In this document: in pieces, positions 8,394 through 16,303 of the stretch
How positions within the stretch are numbered: position 1 is the stretch's first letter
How the letters are laid out: every line of letters starts with the position of its first letter
Source of the DNA: Halapricum salinum
GTDB lineage: Archaea; Halobacteriota; Halobacteria; Halobacteriales; Haloarculaceae
Assembly: GCF_004799665.1 (NCBI RefSeq)
Contig: NZ_CP031310.1
Coordinates: 1,356,887-1,420,886 of the forward strand
DNA: 64,000 bases
Direction of reading: 5' to 3'
Made by a program: the position numbers and the translations under genes
The notes under the pieces: model-generated
Databases searched by the model: none
Told to the model about the DNA's origin: nothing
What the model saw: the letters and a program-made list of their open reading frames with translations, nothing else

Positions 8394-8783
8394 TCACTCC
8401 TCCGGAGAGTCAGTTCGCCAGTGGACGACGACAGTCCCGACGGCGAAGGCGTCGTCAGTGGCGCCGTCGCGTTCGAACCGGAGCCGGTTCTCACCCGGGC
8501 GAAGCGGGGACCCGGCAATGGTGTCCATCCAGTATTGCCAGCCCTCACCGGGCGGGATATCGAATCCCGAGAGCGGCTCGTCGTTGAGCATGATCTGGTG
8601 GCCGTACTCGGCGACGTCGTACGCCTGTATCTCGAGATACGAATCGGTCGGGTTCGTCGCGGGAACCTCGAAGGTGTGAGATTTTCCGTGATCGCCGACG
8701 AACGTCGCCCACGGAAGATCGAGCGCGGTCTCGTCGGGGGCGAGAAGTTCCTGCACGGAAACAGTCGCGTAGTCAGCGTGCAT
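8394..8783 (-). CDS. Conserved halobacterial protein of unknown function, beta-sandwich-like
   Basis: 129 residues from the ATG at 8781-8783; the upstream extension to 8852 is not protein-like and is rejected. Features are the segment SHTFEVPATNPTDSYLEIQ, YDVAEYGHQIMLND, and PGEGWQYWMDTIAG, followed by LRPGENRLRFERD. The arrangement (vector-like binding of a hydroxyl-rich ligand, GxNRLRF near the end) resembles galactose-binding/CBM-like jelly rolls, and I recall it as a halobacterial DUF family, but no function is known. It is single-copy here between thsA and a small zinc-finger gene, all on the minus strand. Confidence 0.7.
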   Translation of the reverse strand: MHADYATVSVQELLAPDETALDLPWATFVGDHGKSHTFEVPATNPTDSYLEIQAYDVAEYGHQIMLNDEPLSGFDIPPGEGWQYWMDTIAGSPLRPGENRLRFERDGATDDAFAVGTVVVHWRTDSPEE

Positions 8784-8891
8784 ACAGACGCCTGCGGGGG
8801 AAAGACAATAAGCGTCGGTGGCTGGCGAATCCCAGTGCTCAAGGAAAGCCACCTCGAAAAGCGTGATCCTGGCGTCTCCCGAGCGATACAG

Positions 8892-9068
8892 TCAGGCAGG
8901 TGACCAGCCACAGACGCCGCACTCTGTCGCCGCCCCTTCGTGAAGCCCCCCACAGTCGGGGCACTGCTTCTTATTATAGCTGCGTTCCCAGCCTACAGAC
9001 TCGGTTTCGTGGCCGCGCTGTGACAGAAACTCGTCGAACATGTCGTCGCCACTCGGTGCTGAGGCCAT
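8892..9068 (-). CDS. HVO_0416-type small zinc-finger protein
   Basis: 58 residues from the ATG at 9066-9068. Two CxxC knuckles are seen: CPDCGG near residue 36 and CGVCGW near 50, forming a rubredoxin-like zinc ribbon at the C terminus; the N-terminal half DMFDEFLSQRGH and SVGWERSYNKKQ matches the haloarchaeal family I know as HVO_0416 family zinc finger protein. Such microproteins bind one Zn ion; some haloarchaeal zinc-finger microproteins affect swarming or biofilm formation, but nothing specific can be said here. The TATA box at 9091-9098 is 26 bp upstream, so the message is probably leaderless. Confidence 0.85.
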   Translation of the reverse strand: MASAPSGDDMFDEFLSQRGHETESVGWERSYNKKQCPDCGGLHEGAATECGVCGWSPA

Positions 9069-9090
9069 ACATGCTATGGTATAACACAGC

Positions 9091-9098
9091 ACTATATA
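9091..9098 (-). promoter_or_regulatory. TATA box of the HVO_0416-type gene
   Basis: CTATATAG on the minus strand, centred about 26 bp from the start codon at 9068. This spacing predicts transcription starting at, or within a base or two of, the ATG. Confidence 0.6.
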
Positions 9099-9418
9099 GC
9101 TCTATTGGTTCGTGCAAACGTGTCACATGAGCCTCCGAAATAGACATTCCGGGACGGCAAATCGGGAGACTGGAGGCTATCGAGTGTCGAGAACGACGCG
9201 ATCAGAGCACAGCGGTGCTCCTACCGAGTGTAGTGTCCGAAAGTAGGTGGGGTGGGGGTGGGGGGTGGGGGAAAGGATCATGGCACCGGTGGGGCGGTGC
9301 CACTACCAGTTTCTGGGCGACGGTTGGTAATAAAGATTGCGCCCAAATTATCGAATTTGATTTTAGTTGCGAGAATAGTGCCGGTTACGTAGTACATACT
9401 CGATGCCCCAAGGGGCAA
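9099..9418. other. Gene-free gap with a G-rich tract and hairpin
   Basis: I see no credible gene in these 320 bp. The plus strand carries a run of five G-blocks separated by single T residues at 9246-9271, followed at 9282-9301 by a perfect 7-bp hairpin (GGCACCG, loop GTGGGG, CGGTGCC). Bases 9325-9400 are AT-rich. The flanking genes (zinc-finger gene and acetyltransferase) are both on the minus strand, so the gap is downstream of the acetyltransferase gene and upstream of the zinc-finger promoter. Confidence 0.6.
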
Positions 9419-9928
9419 TCACTCCGTCTGGGCGGCCCACGCCCGGGTAGAGAGATCTTTTTCGAGTAGGGTGAACTCGATGTCGACGCCGTCGATGGTG
9501 CGTGATCGCTGCTCGACGCGGTCGTAGCCCAGTGCTTCGTAGAATCCGACAGCGTTGAGCGAGGAGACGACCGAGAGCGTCTCACAGCCGTCGAAGGCAG
9601 CACTCATCTCCAGTTGACGGAGCAGGCGGGTCGCGATCCCCAGGCGCGCCCAGAACGGGCGGACGAACAGCGCTTCGACGCGGGACTGCTCGGCGTTGAG
9701 GACCCCGTAGCCGGCGATCGTGTCGTCGTCCTCGGCGACGAGGATCTGAAACTGGTCGGCGGACATCGCCGAACGGTACTCCTCGATGGCGTCGTCGTCC
9801 GGAGCCCAGGCTTCCAGTTCGACGGGCGTGTACGCACGCGCGGCGAGTTCCTCGATCGCCGCGCGCTTCACTTCGAGGACAGCCTCGGCGTCGCCTGGCT
9901 TGGCCGTCCGAACCGACACGTCCGGCAT
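9419..9928 (-). CDS. GNAT family N-acetyltransferase
   Basis: 169 residues. Motif A of the GNAT fold is seen as VEALFVRPFWARLGIATRLLRQLE near residues 88-111 (the Q/RxxGxG/A coenzyme A loop is RLGIAT), preceded by IAGYGVLNAEQ and followed by LSVVSSLNAVGFYEALGYDRVE, typical of the C-terminal half. It transfers an acyl group from acyl-CoA to an amine; the acceptor is not predictable. The ATG at 9926-9928 was chosen because upstream sequence is the palindromic element at 9959-10038, which lies in the divergent gap with serB. Confidence 0.85.
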   Translation of the reverse strand: MPDVSVRTAKPGDAEAVLEVKRAAIEELAARAYTPVELEAWAPDDDAIEEYRSAMSADQFQILVAEDDDTIAGYGVLNAEQSRVEALFVRPFWARLGIATRLLRQLEMSAAFDGCETLSVVSSLNAVGFYEALGYDRVEQRSRTIDGVDIEFTLLEKDLSTRAWAAQTE

Positions 9929-9958
9929 CCGCACGCCGGTTGGCGGTCCAGCCCCTTC

Positions 9959-10038
9959 ATACGGTCGGTTGTAAGTCTGTTCCGGATCGATCGCACAGTC
10001 ATGCGATCGCACCGGTAAATCGTTACAACCGACCGTAT
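9959..10038. mobile_element. 80-bp palindromic element (copy 1), MITE-like
   Basis: Perfect 16-bp terminal inverted repeats: ATACGGTCGGTTGTAA at 9959-9974 and its reverse complement at 10023-10038. Inside, CGATCGCA (9988-9995) pairs with TGCGATCG (10002-10009) around the loop CAGTCA, and CCGG at 9982-9985 and 10012-10015 extends the dyad. The boxes AGTCTGTTCC (left) and GGTAAATCGTTAC (right) are shared with the copies at 34.9 and 37 kb. It occupies the divergent promoter gap between the acetyltransferase and serB, so it could also affect their transcription. Confidence 0.75.
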
Positions 10039-10097
10039 CAGTGCTCGCCTCGACGGGAAATCGAGGGGTTTGTGACCCCTCCCGGAGAAGCGGGGGT

Positions 10098-10730
10098 ATG
10101 CTCGTCGCCTTCGACTTCGACGGGACCCTCTCCGACTCGGAGATGACGGTCCTCCTCGGTGAGCAGTGTGGCGTCGCCGACGAAATGGCCGAGATCACCG
10201 AGCGCGCGATGAACGACGAAATCGAGTACGCCGAGAGCCTTCGCCAGCGCTGTGCCCTGCTGGAAGGTCTCGACGACACCCGCGCCGAGACCGCCTTCGG
10301 CGAAGTCCTCCTCCGGGATGGCGCTGCCGACGTGATCGCAGATCTCAACGACGCCGGCGTCCACACCGCCATCCTCACCGGCGGCTTCGAGCGCGGCGTC
10401 GAGGCCGCCCTCGCGAAAGCCGGGGCCTCCGTCGACACTATCGTCGCCAACCGACTCCCCGTCGAGAATGGGGCGTTGACTGGCGAGGTCGAGGGACCGC
10501 TGATCGAGGGTACCAAAGACACCGCCCTGCGGAATCTCGCCAGCGATCTCGACCTCGATCTCTCCGAGACCGTGGCCGTCGGTGACGGCGCCAACGATCT
10601 CCCGATGCTCAGCGTCGCCGGGCTGTCGATCGGTTTCGAACCCAAGCCCGCCGTCAAGGACTCGTGTGACATCGTCGTGACCTCGATGCCCGAACTCCAG
10701 ATCGTGCTGGAAGAAGAACGAGTCCTCTAA
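10098..10730 (+). CDS. serB: Phosphoserine phosphatase
   Basis: 210 residues. HAD motif I is AFDFDGTLSD at residues 4-13 (Asp6 nucleophile, Asp8 acid/base), motif II is AILTGGFE near 95, the Lys of motif III is in EGTKDTALRNLA near 140, and motif IV is VGDGANDLPML near 163, the form characteristic of SerB. It performs the last step of serine synthesis, hydrolysing O-phosphoserine. serS (seryl-tRNA synthetase) lies next to it in convergent orientation, a thematic neighbour. The stop codon is followed within a few bases by modular repeat element copy B. Confidence 0.92.
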   Translation: MLVAFDFDGTLSDSEMTVLLGEQCGVADEMAEITERAMNDEIEYAESLRQRCALLEGLDDTRAETAFGEVLLRDGAADVIADLNDAGVHTAILTGGFERGVEAALAKAGASVDTIVANRLPVENGALTGEVEGPLIEGTKDTALRNLASDLDLDLSETVAVGDGANDLPMLSVAGLSIGFEPKPAVKDSCDIVVTSMPELQIVLEEERVL

Positions 10731-10945
10731 AACCACTTTTTACTTCGTCGGGTGTCCTCGCGAGCGCATAAAAGCGCTCGCTGCGGGCACCTCTCCTCGT
10801 AAAAACTTGGGGAAAAAGGCCGGAATCGCCTTGCGAGGGCGATTCCGGGGAAACGGCGGCCTGCGGCCGCCGTATGCTTGCCAACTCCGCAGCCGCAGGC
10901 CTGCCCTTCCCCGGTTCGCGCGGTCACGACACGCGCTCACGGCCG
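10731..10945 (+). repeat. Modular 3' repeat element, copy B (after serB)
   Basis: Starts at the serB stop. Order of parts: ACCACTTTTT; hairpin CGAGCGC/GCGCTCG; GCTGCGGGCACC; linker AAAAACTTGGGGAAAAA; hairpin CCGGAATCGCC/GGCGATTCCGG; GGAAACGGC; hairpin ACGGCGGCC/GGCCGCCGT followed by ATGCTTG; then GCAGGCCTGCCCTTCCCC at 10901-10918 and a short GC hairpin. It lies between the convergent serB and serS genes. Compared with copy A, linkers are almost identical while two of the hairpin stems carry paired changes. Confidence 0.8.
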
Positions 10946-11000
10946 TCGCCACCAGATAAATAACTCCGCAGATAGATTTCCTTCGTGAGAAAAGGGATTC

Positions 11001-12380
11001 TCAGTCTTTCTCGCCCGCTCCGACCGCACTCTCGCCGACGGGGTCGTGACCCTCGATGACTTCCTGGCCGTCCATGTACGGCCGCAGGGCCTCGGGAATC
11101 GTGACGGTCCCGTCGTCGTTCTGGTAGTATTCCAGGATGGCGACCATCACCCGGGGGAGTGCGAGCCCGGAGGCGTTGAGGGTGTGGATGTAGTCGGCGG
11201 ACTCGTGGCGCTCGGGACGGTACTGGATCCCGGCCCGGCGGGCCTGGAAGTCCTCGAAGTTCGAAGCGGAGGAGACTTCGAGCCAGCGGCCGCCGACGTC
11301 GGGGCCGTGGTCCATGTCGTCGCCGGGGGCCCACACCTCGATGTCGTAGGTCTTCGCAGAGGCGAAGGTGAGATCGCCACCACAGAGGGTGACGGTCCTG
11401 TATGGTAATTCGAGGCGTTCGAGCACTTCCTCGGCCTCGCTCACGAGGGCTTCGAGGCGCTCGTCGCTCTCCTCGGGCGCGACGAAGTTCACCAGCTCCA
11501 CTTTGTTGAACTGGTGGACACGAACGATTCCGCGGGTTTCAGTCCCGTGCTCGCCTGCCTCCCGGCGGAAGTTCGGCGTGTAGGCCTGGTGTTTGAGCGG
11601 GAGATCGTCGTCCATGAGGATCTCGTCGCGATACATGTTCGTGACCGGGACCTCCGCGGTCGGGCAGAGCCACAGGTCGTCCTCGGCGTAGTCGTCGTGC
11701 TCGCCGCCGCCGATCCGGTAGGCGTCCTCGTTGAATTTGGGGAGCTGTCCCGTCCCGCGCATGGACGAACTCTTGACGGGGATCGGCGGGAAGACGTCAG
11801 TATATCCCTGCTCGCGGTGGATGTCGAGCATGAACTGGATGAGCGCGTGTTCGAGGCGTGCGCCGTCGCCCTTCAGGAAGAAGAACCCCCCGCCGGCGAC
11901 CTTCGCGGCTCGGTCCTCGTCGATAATCTCCAGGTCGTCGCCGAGGTCGTAGTGCGGCGTCACGTCGTCGGGGTCGACCCGCAGATCGTCGAAACCCTCG
12001 CGGTGGACCTCGACGTTGTCGCTCTCGTCCTCGCCCGGCGGCACGTCGTCCTGGGGGATATTGGGCAGTTCCAGCAGCGCGGCCTCCAGTTCGGCTTCCA
12101 GTTCGTCGGCGCGCTCCTCGACGTCTTCGAGTTCGGCTTTGAGTTCCTGGGAGCGATCGATGGCGTTCTGGGCCTCTTCCTCTTTGCCTTCCTGTTTGAG
12201 CTGGCCGATCTCGCTGGAGACCTCGTTGCGCTTGTGCCGCAAGTCGTCGCCGCTGGCCTTGAGTTCGCGCCACTGCTCGTCTATCTCCAGGATCGCGTCG
12301 AGATCGACGTCGGTTCCGCGGAGGGAAAGGGCCTCACGGACCGCTTCGGGGTTCTCGCGGAGATACTGCCGTGGGATCAT
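11001..12380 (-). CDS. serS: Seryl-tRNA synthetase
   Basis: 459 residues, normal for the standard (bacterial/eukaryal/haloarchaeal) type. Residues 1-110 contain the long antiparallel coiled coil (heptads rich in Glu/Lys/Leu, e.g. ELKAELEDVEERADELEAEL) that grips the long variable arm of tRNA-Ser. The class II core follows: TAEVPVTNMY near 245, motif 2 with NFRREAGEHG and RVHQF near 275-295, and motif 3 GLALPRVMVAILEYYQ near 410. The ATG at 12378-12380 gives MIPRQYLREN, the canonical start. It charges tRNA-Ser (and tRNA-Sec where present) with serine. Confidence 0.95.
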   Translation of the reverse strand: MIPRQYLRENPEAVREALSLRGTDVDLDAILEIDEQWRELKASGDDLRHKRNEVSSEIGQLKQEGKEEEAQNAIDRSQELKAELEDVEERADELEAELEAALLELPNIPQDDVPPGEDESDNVEVHREGFDDLRVDPDDVTPHYDLGDDLEIIDEDRAAKVAGGGFFFLKGDGARLEHALIQFMLDIHREQGYTDVFPPIPVKSSSMRGTGQLPKFNEDAYRIGGGEHDDYAEDDLWLCPTAEVPVTNMYRDEILMDDDLPLKHQAYTPNFRREAGEHGTETRGIVRVHQFNKVELVNFVAPEESDERLEALVSEAEEVLERLELPYRTVTLCGGDLTFASAKTYDIEVWAPGDDMDHGPDVGGRWLEVSSASNFEDFQARRAGIQYRPERHESADYIHTLNASGLALPRVMVAILEYYQNDDGTVTIPEALRPYMDGQEVIEGHDPVGESAVGAGEKD

Positions 12381-12531
12381 TGTCTCTGAGTTCTGTGTGC
12401 CGCGTGAAAATCGTAGCGATACCACGTGCCGGCGTGCCACGGCCCGACACGCCCCTTTCACGGTATGATATACCAAGGCACAACCGTTAGCGTTCGGCGG
12501 ACAATCCACGTGCTACGGGATCAGGTGTCAC

Positions 12532-13026
12532 ATGGGGGAGAACGACCACGTGCGTCTCGAGGAAGGCGGCGGATTCGCCAGCATGCTGGCGACCGAGGCG
12601 GTCCACTACCTGCCGGGGACAATCGCGGCCGAAGCGTTCGACGAGCACGGTCTGGGTGGGCGCGATACCCGGCGGCCGTACGACGACGGGGCGCTCACAC
12701 TGGGTCACCACGGCGACGAGGGGATCCACGTCGCCTGGCTCAAGAGCGGCGAGTGGCTCGCCTACGAGACCGAGGTCGACGGTGCGGGCGTGTACGAACT
12801 CACTGCCCGCGTCGCGGCCGCCCCGGCGTACGGCGGCGGCTCGTTTCGAGTCGACTGCGACGGCGTCGACGTCGGCACGGTGGCGTTCGAGCCGACCGAC
12901 CACTGGTACGACTTCCGGGCAGTGCGAATCCGGGTGAGGCTGGCCGCCGGCGAGCGCACGCTCAAAATCGTCGCCGAAGAAGGCGGCTGGAGTCTCGATC
13001 GAATCACGATCGAACGGCCGGCGTGA
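12532..13026 (+). CDS. CBM6-like carbohydrate-binding protein without export signal
   Basis: 164 residues. The sequence follows the family 6 carbohydrate-binding module: IAAEAFDEHG (first strand), VAWLKSGEWLAYETEVDGAGVYELTARVA, GGGSFRVDCDGVDVGTV, then DHWYDFRAV and LAAGERTLKIVAEEGGWSLDRITIE. GEWLAYETEV with the conserved Trp and the final aromatic WSLDRI are the ligand-binding edge in known CBM6 domains. Unusually, there is no signal peptide, no lipobox and no catalytic domain, so it may act in the cytoplasm or be secreted by an unrecognised route. It is divergent from serS. Confidence 0.75.
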   Translation: MGENDHVRLEEGGGFASMLATEAVHYLPGTIAAEAFDEHGLGGRDTRRPYDDGALTLGHHGDEGIHVAWLKSGEWLAYETEVDGAGVYELTARVAAAPAYGGGSFRVDCDGVDVGTVAFEPTDHWYDFRAVRIRVRLAAGERTLKIVAEEGGWSLDRITIERPA

Positions 13027-13059
13027 GAACGCGGAGCGTGAGGACGGACCAGTCCGTCG

Positions 13060-13377
13060 CTACATCCACAACAGCTGTGCGTGTCGCGTCCCCGCTAACT
13101 CCATGACGTTGTCGGGGTCGACGAACCCCTCTTCGATCGCCAGCTCAACGGCGTCCTCACCGACGAGGTTCGCGGTCGAACAGCGCGCGAGACTCTGGGC
13201 GACGGCGTCCGGATCAGCAGGGTCGCCGTCGTAGAACTCCTCGGTCACCGTCAGCGAGACGTCGCCGTTCTCGAAGGTCTCTCCGAGGACGTCGGCGTCA
13301 CAGACCGCCACGAGCAGCCCTTCCTGTGTCTCCCGTTCGGAGAGCAACAACCCGTCGGCAGTGTTTTCGGTCGCCAT
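13060..13377 (-). CDS. DUF424 family protein
   Basis: 105 residues. LLLSERETQEGLLVAVCDADVLGETFENGDVSL at the start, FYDGDPAD in the middle, and NLVGEDAVELAIEEG with a final HAQLLW are diagnostic of the archaeal DUF424 family. The family is widespread in archaea and often near translation genes, but the function is unknown. Its ATG lies one base beyond the stop of the TPR gene upstream, so both are in one operon. Confidence 0.85.
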   Translation of the reverse strand: MATENTADGLLLSERETQEGLLVAVCDADVLGETFENGDVSLTVTEEFYDGDPADPDAVAQSLARCSTANLVGEDAVELAIEEGFVDPDNVMELAGTRHAQLLWM

Positions 13378-13378
13378 C

Positions 13379-14110
13379 TTACTCCATCAGCCGCTCTTGC
13401 TGTTTCTCCTGGATTTCTTCTGCCTGCTCGGCGACCTCCTCGGCGCGGTCGTGCTCGCCGGCTTCTTCGAGGGCCCGGGCTTTCTCCTGAAGCACCTCGG
13501 CGTTGCGGAATCCGAGTCGCGTGGCGTTGTCGAGGGCTTCGACGGCCTGTTCGGCCAGCCCGCGTTCCAGCAGGAAGAACCCGCGGTTGTACCAGGCCTG
13601 GCCGGAGCGTTCGTCCAGTTCGACGGCGCGCTCGGCGTGTTCCAGGGCCTGCTCGGCCCGGCCGGACTCCCAGAGGGCGTAGGCCAGGTTGGTCTCTGCG
13701 GCGGCAGCGTGTTCGGAGTCGTCGTCGATCCGCAGCGCTTCCTGGTAGGCTCCGATGGCCTCCTCGTGTTCGTCCATCTCGGCGTGGGCGACGCCCTTGT
13801 TGACCCAGGCCTCCTGCTCGACGAGGTCCTCGTCAGTGAAGCGGGCGGCCCGCTCGAAGGTGTCGGTCGCCTGCTCGAAGCGGTTGATTCCCATGTAGTT
13901 GAGGCCGACGTCCAGCAGTTCCTCGGCGTCGACCTGGTCGTTCGACACGGTGCGCTCGTCGAGCATGTCCGCGAGGACGCGGCTGTCGACGGGGTCGACC
14001 TTGTCCTGATCGACTTCCAGTTCGGGCGGGTCGAGATCGAATCCCTCGTAGGGATCGCCGAATCCCTGTCCCTCCGAGAAACGGTGGTCGTCGCGCTCGT
14101 CGTCAGTCAT
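13379..14110 (-). CDS. Tetratricopeptide-repeat protein
   Basis: 243 residues. About four to five TPR units run from residue 63 to 225, for example LDVGLNYMGINRFEQATDTFERAARF, AWVNKGVAHAEMDEHEEAIGAYQEALRI, TNLAYALWESGRAEQALEHAERAVEL and AWYNRGFFLLERGLAEQAVEALDNATRL, each with the W/G/A/P-type consensus positions. The N-terminal 60 residues are acidic and probably disordered; the C terminus is Glu/Gln-rich helical. It has no export signal, so it is likely a cytosolic scaffold. It is the first gene of a pair with DUF424. Confidence 0.88.
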   Translation of the reverse strand: MTDDERDDHRFSEGQGFGDPYEGFDLDPPELEVDQDKVDPVDSRVLADMLDERTVSNDQVDAEELLDVGLNYMGINRFEQATDTFERAARFTDEDLVEQEAWVNKGVAHAEMDEHEEAIGAYQEALRIDDDSEHAAAAETNLAYALWESGRAEQALEHAERAVELDERSGQAWYNRGFFLLERGLAEQAVEALDNATRLGFRNAEVLQEKARALEEAGEHDRAEEVAEQAEEIQEKQQERLME

Positions 14111-14163
14111 ACCGGAAGGTTGGCGAAGCAGAGGGTTAAGGGCTACGTCCCAAAGAGACGCGT

Positions 14164-14721
14164 ATGAGCAAGCGGCTGTTCGTCAGCGTCGATCTGGACG
14201 GTCTCGCCGACGACGTCCGGGCAATCCAGGATCACTTCGAGGGTGCGAGCGGGCTGAATTTCGTCGATCCCGAGCAAGCCCACGTCACCCTCAAGTTTCT
14301 CGGAGATACCGACGAGGACCTCGTTCCCGACGTCTGTGAGGAACTCGAAGCCGCCGTCGAGGAGAGTGGTGTCGATCCCTTCGAGGCGACCTTCGGCGGG
14401 CTGGGGGTCTTTCCCTCCCGTTCGTACATCAGCGTCGTCTGGCTCGGCATCCGCGAGGGCGGCGAGCAACTGAGCGCACTCCACGAGGCCATCGAATCCC
14501 GAACGGTCGACCTGGGCTTCGATCCCGAAGAACACGACTTCACCCCACACGTCACGCTCGCGCGGATGAATCACGCCGGCGGGAAAGAACGCGTCCAGGA
14601 CGTCGTCGAGAATCACGACCCCGACGCCGGACCGCTGCAGGTCGAGGAGATTAGACTGACCGAGAGCGTCCGCACCGAGGAGGGGCCGCGCTACTCGACG
14701 CTCGAACGTGTCCGTCTCTGA
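14164..14721 (+). CDS. thpR: RNA 2',3'-cyclic phosphodiesterase (LigT/ThpR family)
   Basis: 185 residues. The 2H phosphoesterase signature is complete: HVTLKFLGD near residue 41 and HVTLARMNHAGG near 127, each providing one HxTx catalytic pair. The opening KRLFVSVDLDG is typical of ThpR. The enzyme hydrolyses 2',3'-cyclic phosphodiesters at RNA ends and can ligate tRNA halves in vitro. It is divergent from the TPR gene across a 53-bp gap that must hold both promoters. Confidence 0.9.
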   Translation: MSKRLFVSVDLDGLADDVRAIQDHFEGASGLNFVDPEQAHVTLKFLGDTDEDLVPDVCEELEAAVEESGVDPFEATFGGLGVFPSRSYISVVWLGIREGGEQLSALHEAIESRTVDLGFDPEEHDFTPHVTLARMNHAGGKERVQDVVENHDPDAGPLQVEEIRLTESVRTEEGPRYSTLERVRL

Positions 14722-14813
14722 ACTAATCCACCTGTGCCCACCGGTCTTAGGCCCGCCAAAACCCATCACGTTACTGATAGGTCTTAAGTGGCCGGGACGC
14801 GTAGGCGGCGGTG

Positions 14814-15626
14814 ATGGATCTGTGGTTCAACCTGACGCTGGTGTTCGTCGCGGGGCTCATCACGGCGCTGGCGACGGGGTTAGGAGCGATCCCGTTCTTT
14901 CTGGTCGACGACATCGGCGACCGCTGGAACGTGATCCTGTGGGGCTTTGCCTCCGGGATCATGCTGTCGGCGTCGCTATTCGGGCTGATCCTGGAGGGAC
15001 TGCAGAACGGTGGGAGCAGCCCGTACCTGAAACTCGGCGCTGGTCTGTTGACTGGGGTCGCACTCGTGGTGGTGAGTCACCGCGTTATCGAAGGGAGAGA
15101 AGTCAATCCCCGCGAGTACGAGGAGGCAGATTTCAAGAAGCTCGTGCTGATCCTCGGTATCTTGACCGTCCACAGTTTTCCGGAAGGTGTGGCAGTCGGG
15201 GTCTCCTTCGCCGAGTTAGGGTTCGAGGGCGTCGAGGGGTTCGTGATCGCAGGGCAACTCGTCCCGCTACTGGCGGTGTTCATGACAGTCGCGATCTCGA
15301 TCCACAACATCCCCGAAGGCGTGGCGATTTCGATCCCGTTGCGGTCGATGGGCGTCAGCGAGTGGCGGATGGTCGGCTGGGCGGTCTTCTCTAGTCTCCC
15401 CCAGCCGATCGGGGCCGTCCTCGCCTTCTACTTCGTCCGAATCGCCCGGGAGTTTCTCCCCTTCGGCTTCGGGTTCGCTGCCGGTGCGATGATCTATCTC
15501 GTCCTAACGGAGTTCGTCCCGGAAGCGCTCGATCAGGGGTCGGGCCTGCCTGGGGGTGGCCGTCGAGAGTTGCTCGCCGGAATCGGGGGCGGCGTGGTGT
15601 TGATGGTGCCGCTGGCGTTCGTCTAG
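14814..15626 (+). CDS. ZIP family divalent metal transporter
   Basis: 270 residues with about eight hydrophobic segments. The two signature helices of ZIP/GufA-type transporters are present: HSFPEGVAVG near residue 120 and HNIPEGVAI near 164, which supply the metal-coordinating His and Glu residues. A short cytoplasmic loop follows helix 3. Such proteins move zinc or other divalent cations into the cytosol. A GTG three bases upstream of the ATG is also possible. The sequence CTTAAG at 14783-14788 is placed as a TATA box about 28 bp upstream, suggesting a leaderless message. Confidence 0.87.
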   Translation: MDLWFNLTLVFVAGLITALATGLGAIPFFLVDDIGDRWNVILWGFASGIMLSASLFGLILEGLQNGGSSPYLKLGAGLLTGVALVVVSHRVIEGREVNPREYEEADFKKLVLILGILTVHSFPEGVAVGVSFAELGFEGVEGFVIAGQLVPLLAVFMTVAISIHNIPEGVAISIPLRSMGVSEWRMVGWAVFSSLPQPIGAVLAFYFVRIAREFLPFGFGFAAGAMIYLVLTEFVPEALDQGSGLPGGGRRELLAGIGGGVVLMVPLAFV

Positions 15627-15645
15627 TCGGAAATCGAGGATGGTT

Positions 15646-16131
15646 CTATATGGGGAGTGAACTCTCGATGACTTCCAGATCGAGCTGGACGGAGAGCGGA
15701 TCGGCGTGGTCACTCGGAGGGTTCTCGCTACGATAGCCCGAGTGGTCCAGCACGAAGTAGCCCGTTCCGTCGATGTCCAGAGAGGTCCGGCCGTCGGTCG
15801 TCACCTCGTAGAGGTCGGCGTCGACACGCAGCGACCGTCCGCTGAGCGACTGGTGGCCTGGCGGTTGTGCATCCGGATTCTCGCCGTTAGTGTAGGCCCG
15901 ATACTGCTCTTTGGCACTGGCGCTCGTGAACACGTAGACGTCGAACGACTGGTCGTCACGAGCGATATATCGAACCTTTTCACCGCTGGCTGGCAACTCC
16001 GTGATGTTCCCACGCCCGACTGGAACAGTCACAGTCTCGTTTTTCGACAACACCACTTCACCACCCATACAACCGGCCGTGCCGACCGTCACACCGGCCA
16101 ATACCGTCGAGAGAAATGCGCGACGTTGCAT
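15646..16131 (-). CDS. Predicted lipoprotein of unknown function
   Basis: 161 residues from the ATG at 16129-16131; the frame is open upstream but [21 protein letters not shown] is a clean Tat-type signal with a lipobox TAGC, Cys at about residue 21. The mature domain is predicted to be mostly beta (alternating polar/hydrophobic residues, e.g. [18 protein letters not shown]) and resembles the many orphan halobacterial cell-surface lipoproteins. No motif assigns a function. It converges with the ZIP transporter gene, 19 bp away. Confidence 0.65.
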   Translation of the reverse strand: MQRRAFLSTVLAGVTVGTAGCMGGEVVLSKNETVTVPVGRGNITELPASGEKVRYIARDDQSFDVYVFTSASAKEQYRAYTNGENPDAQPPGHQSLSGRSLRVDADLYEVTTDGRTSLDIDGTGYFVLDHSGYRSENPPSDHADPLSVQLDLEVIESSLPI

Positions 16132-16303
16132 CACAATAATGTCTCGTGGAGACCTACATATGTTCACCTCCCCGATTCTCAGGTCTGAATACACGACCCA
16201 CTGGCCAGTGGGCGTGAGGCGGAGCCGAACGCCGAGGAGTCACGAGCGTACGCAGGCGCAAAAGAACACACATTTAAGCCGGGACGCGGAAAGGATGCAC
16301 ACT

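Noticed and set aside
9130-9177. Possible tRNA-like fold with GCCTCC/GGAGGC ends
   Set aside because: No T-loop (GGTTCGA) or anticodon arm of correct spacing; too short for a tRNA.
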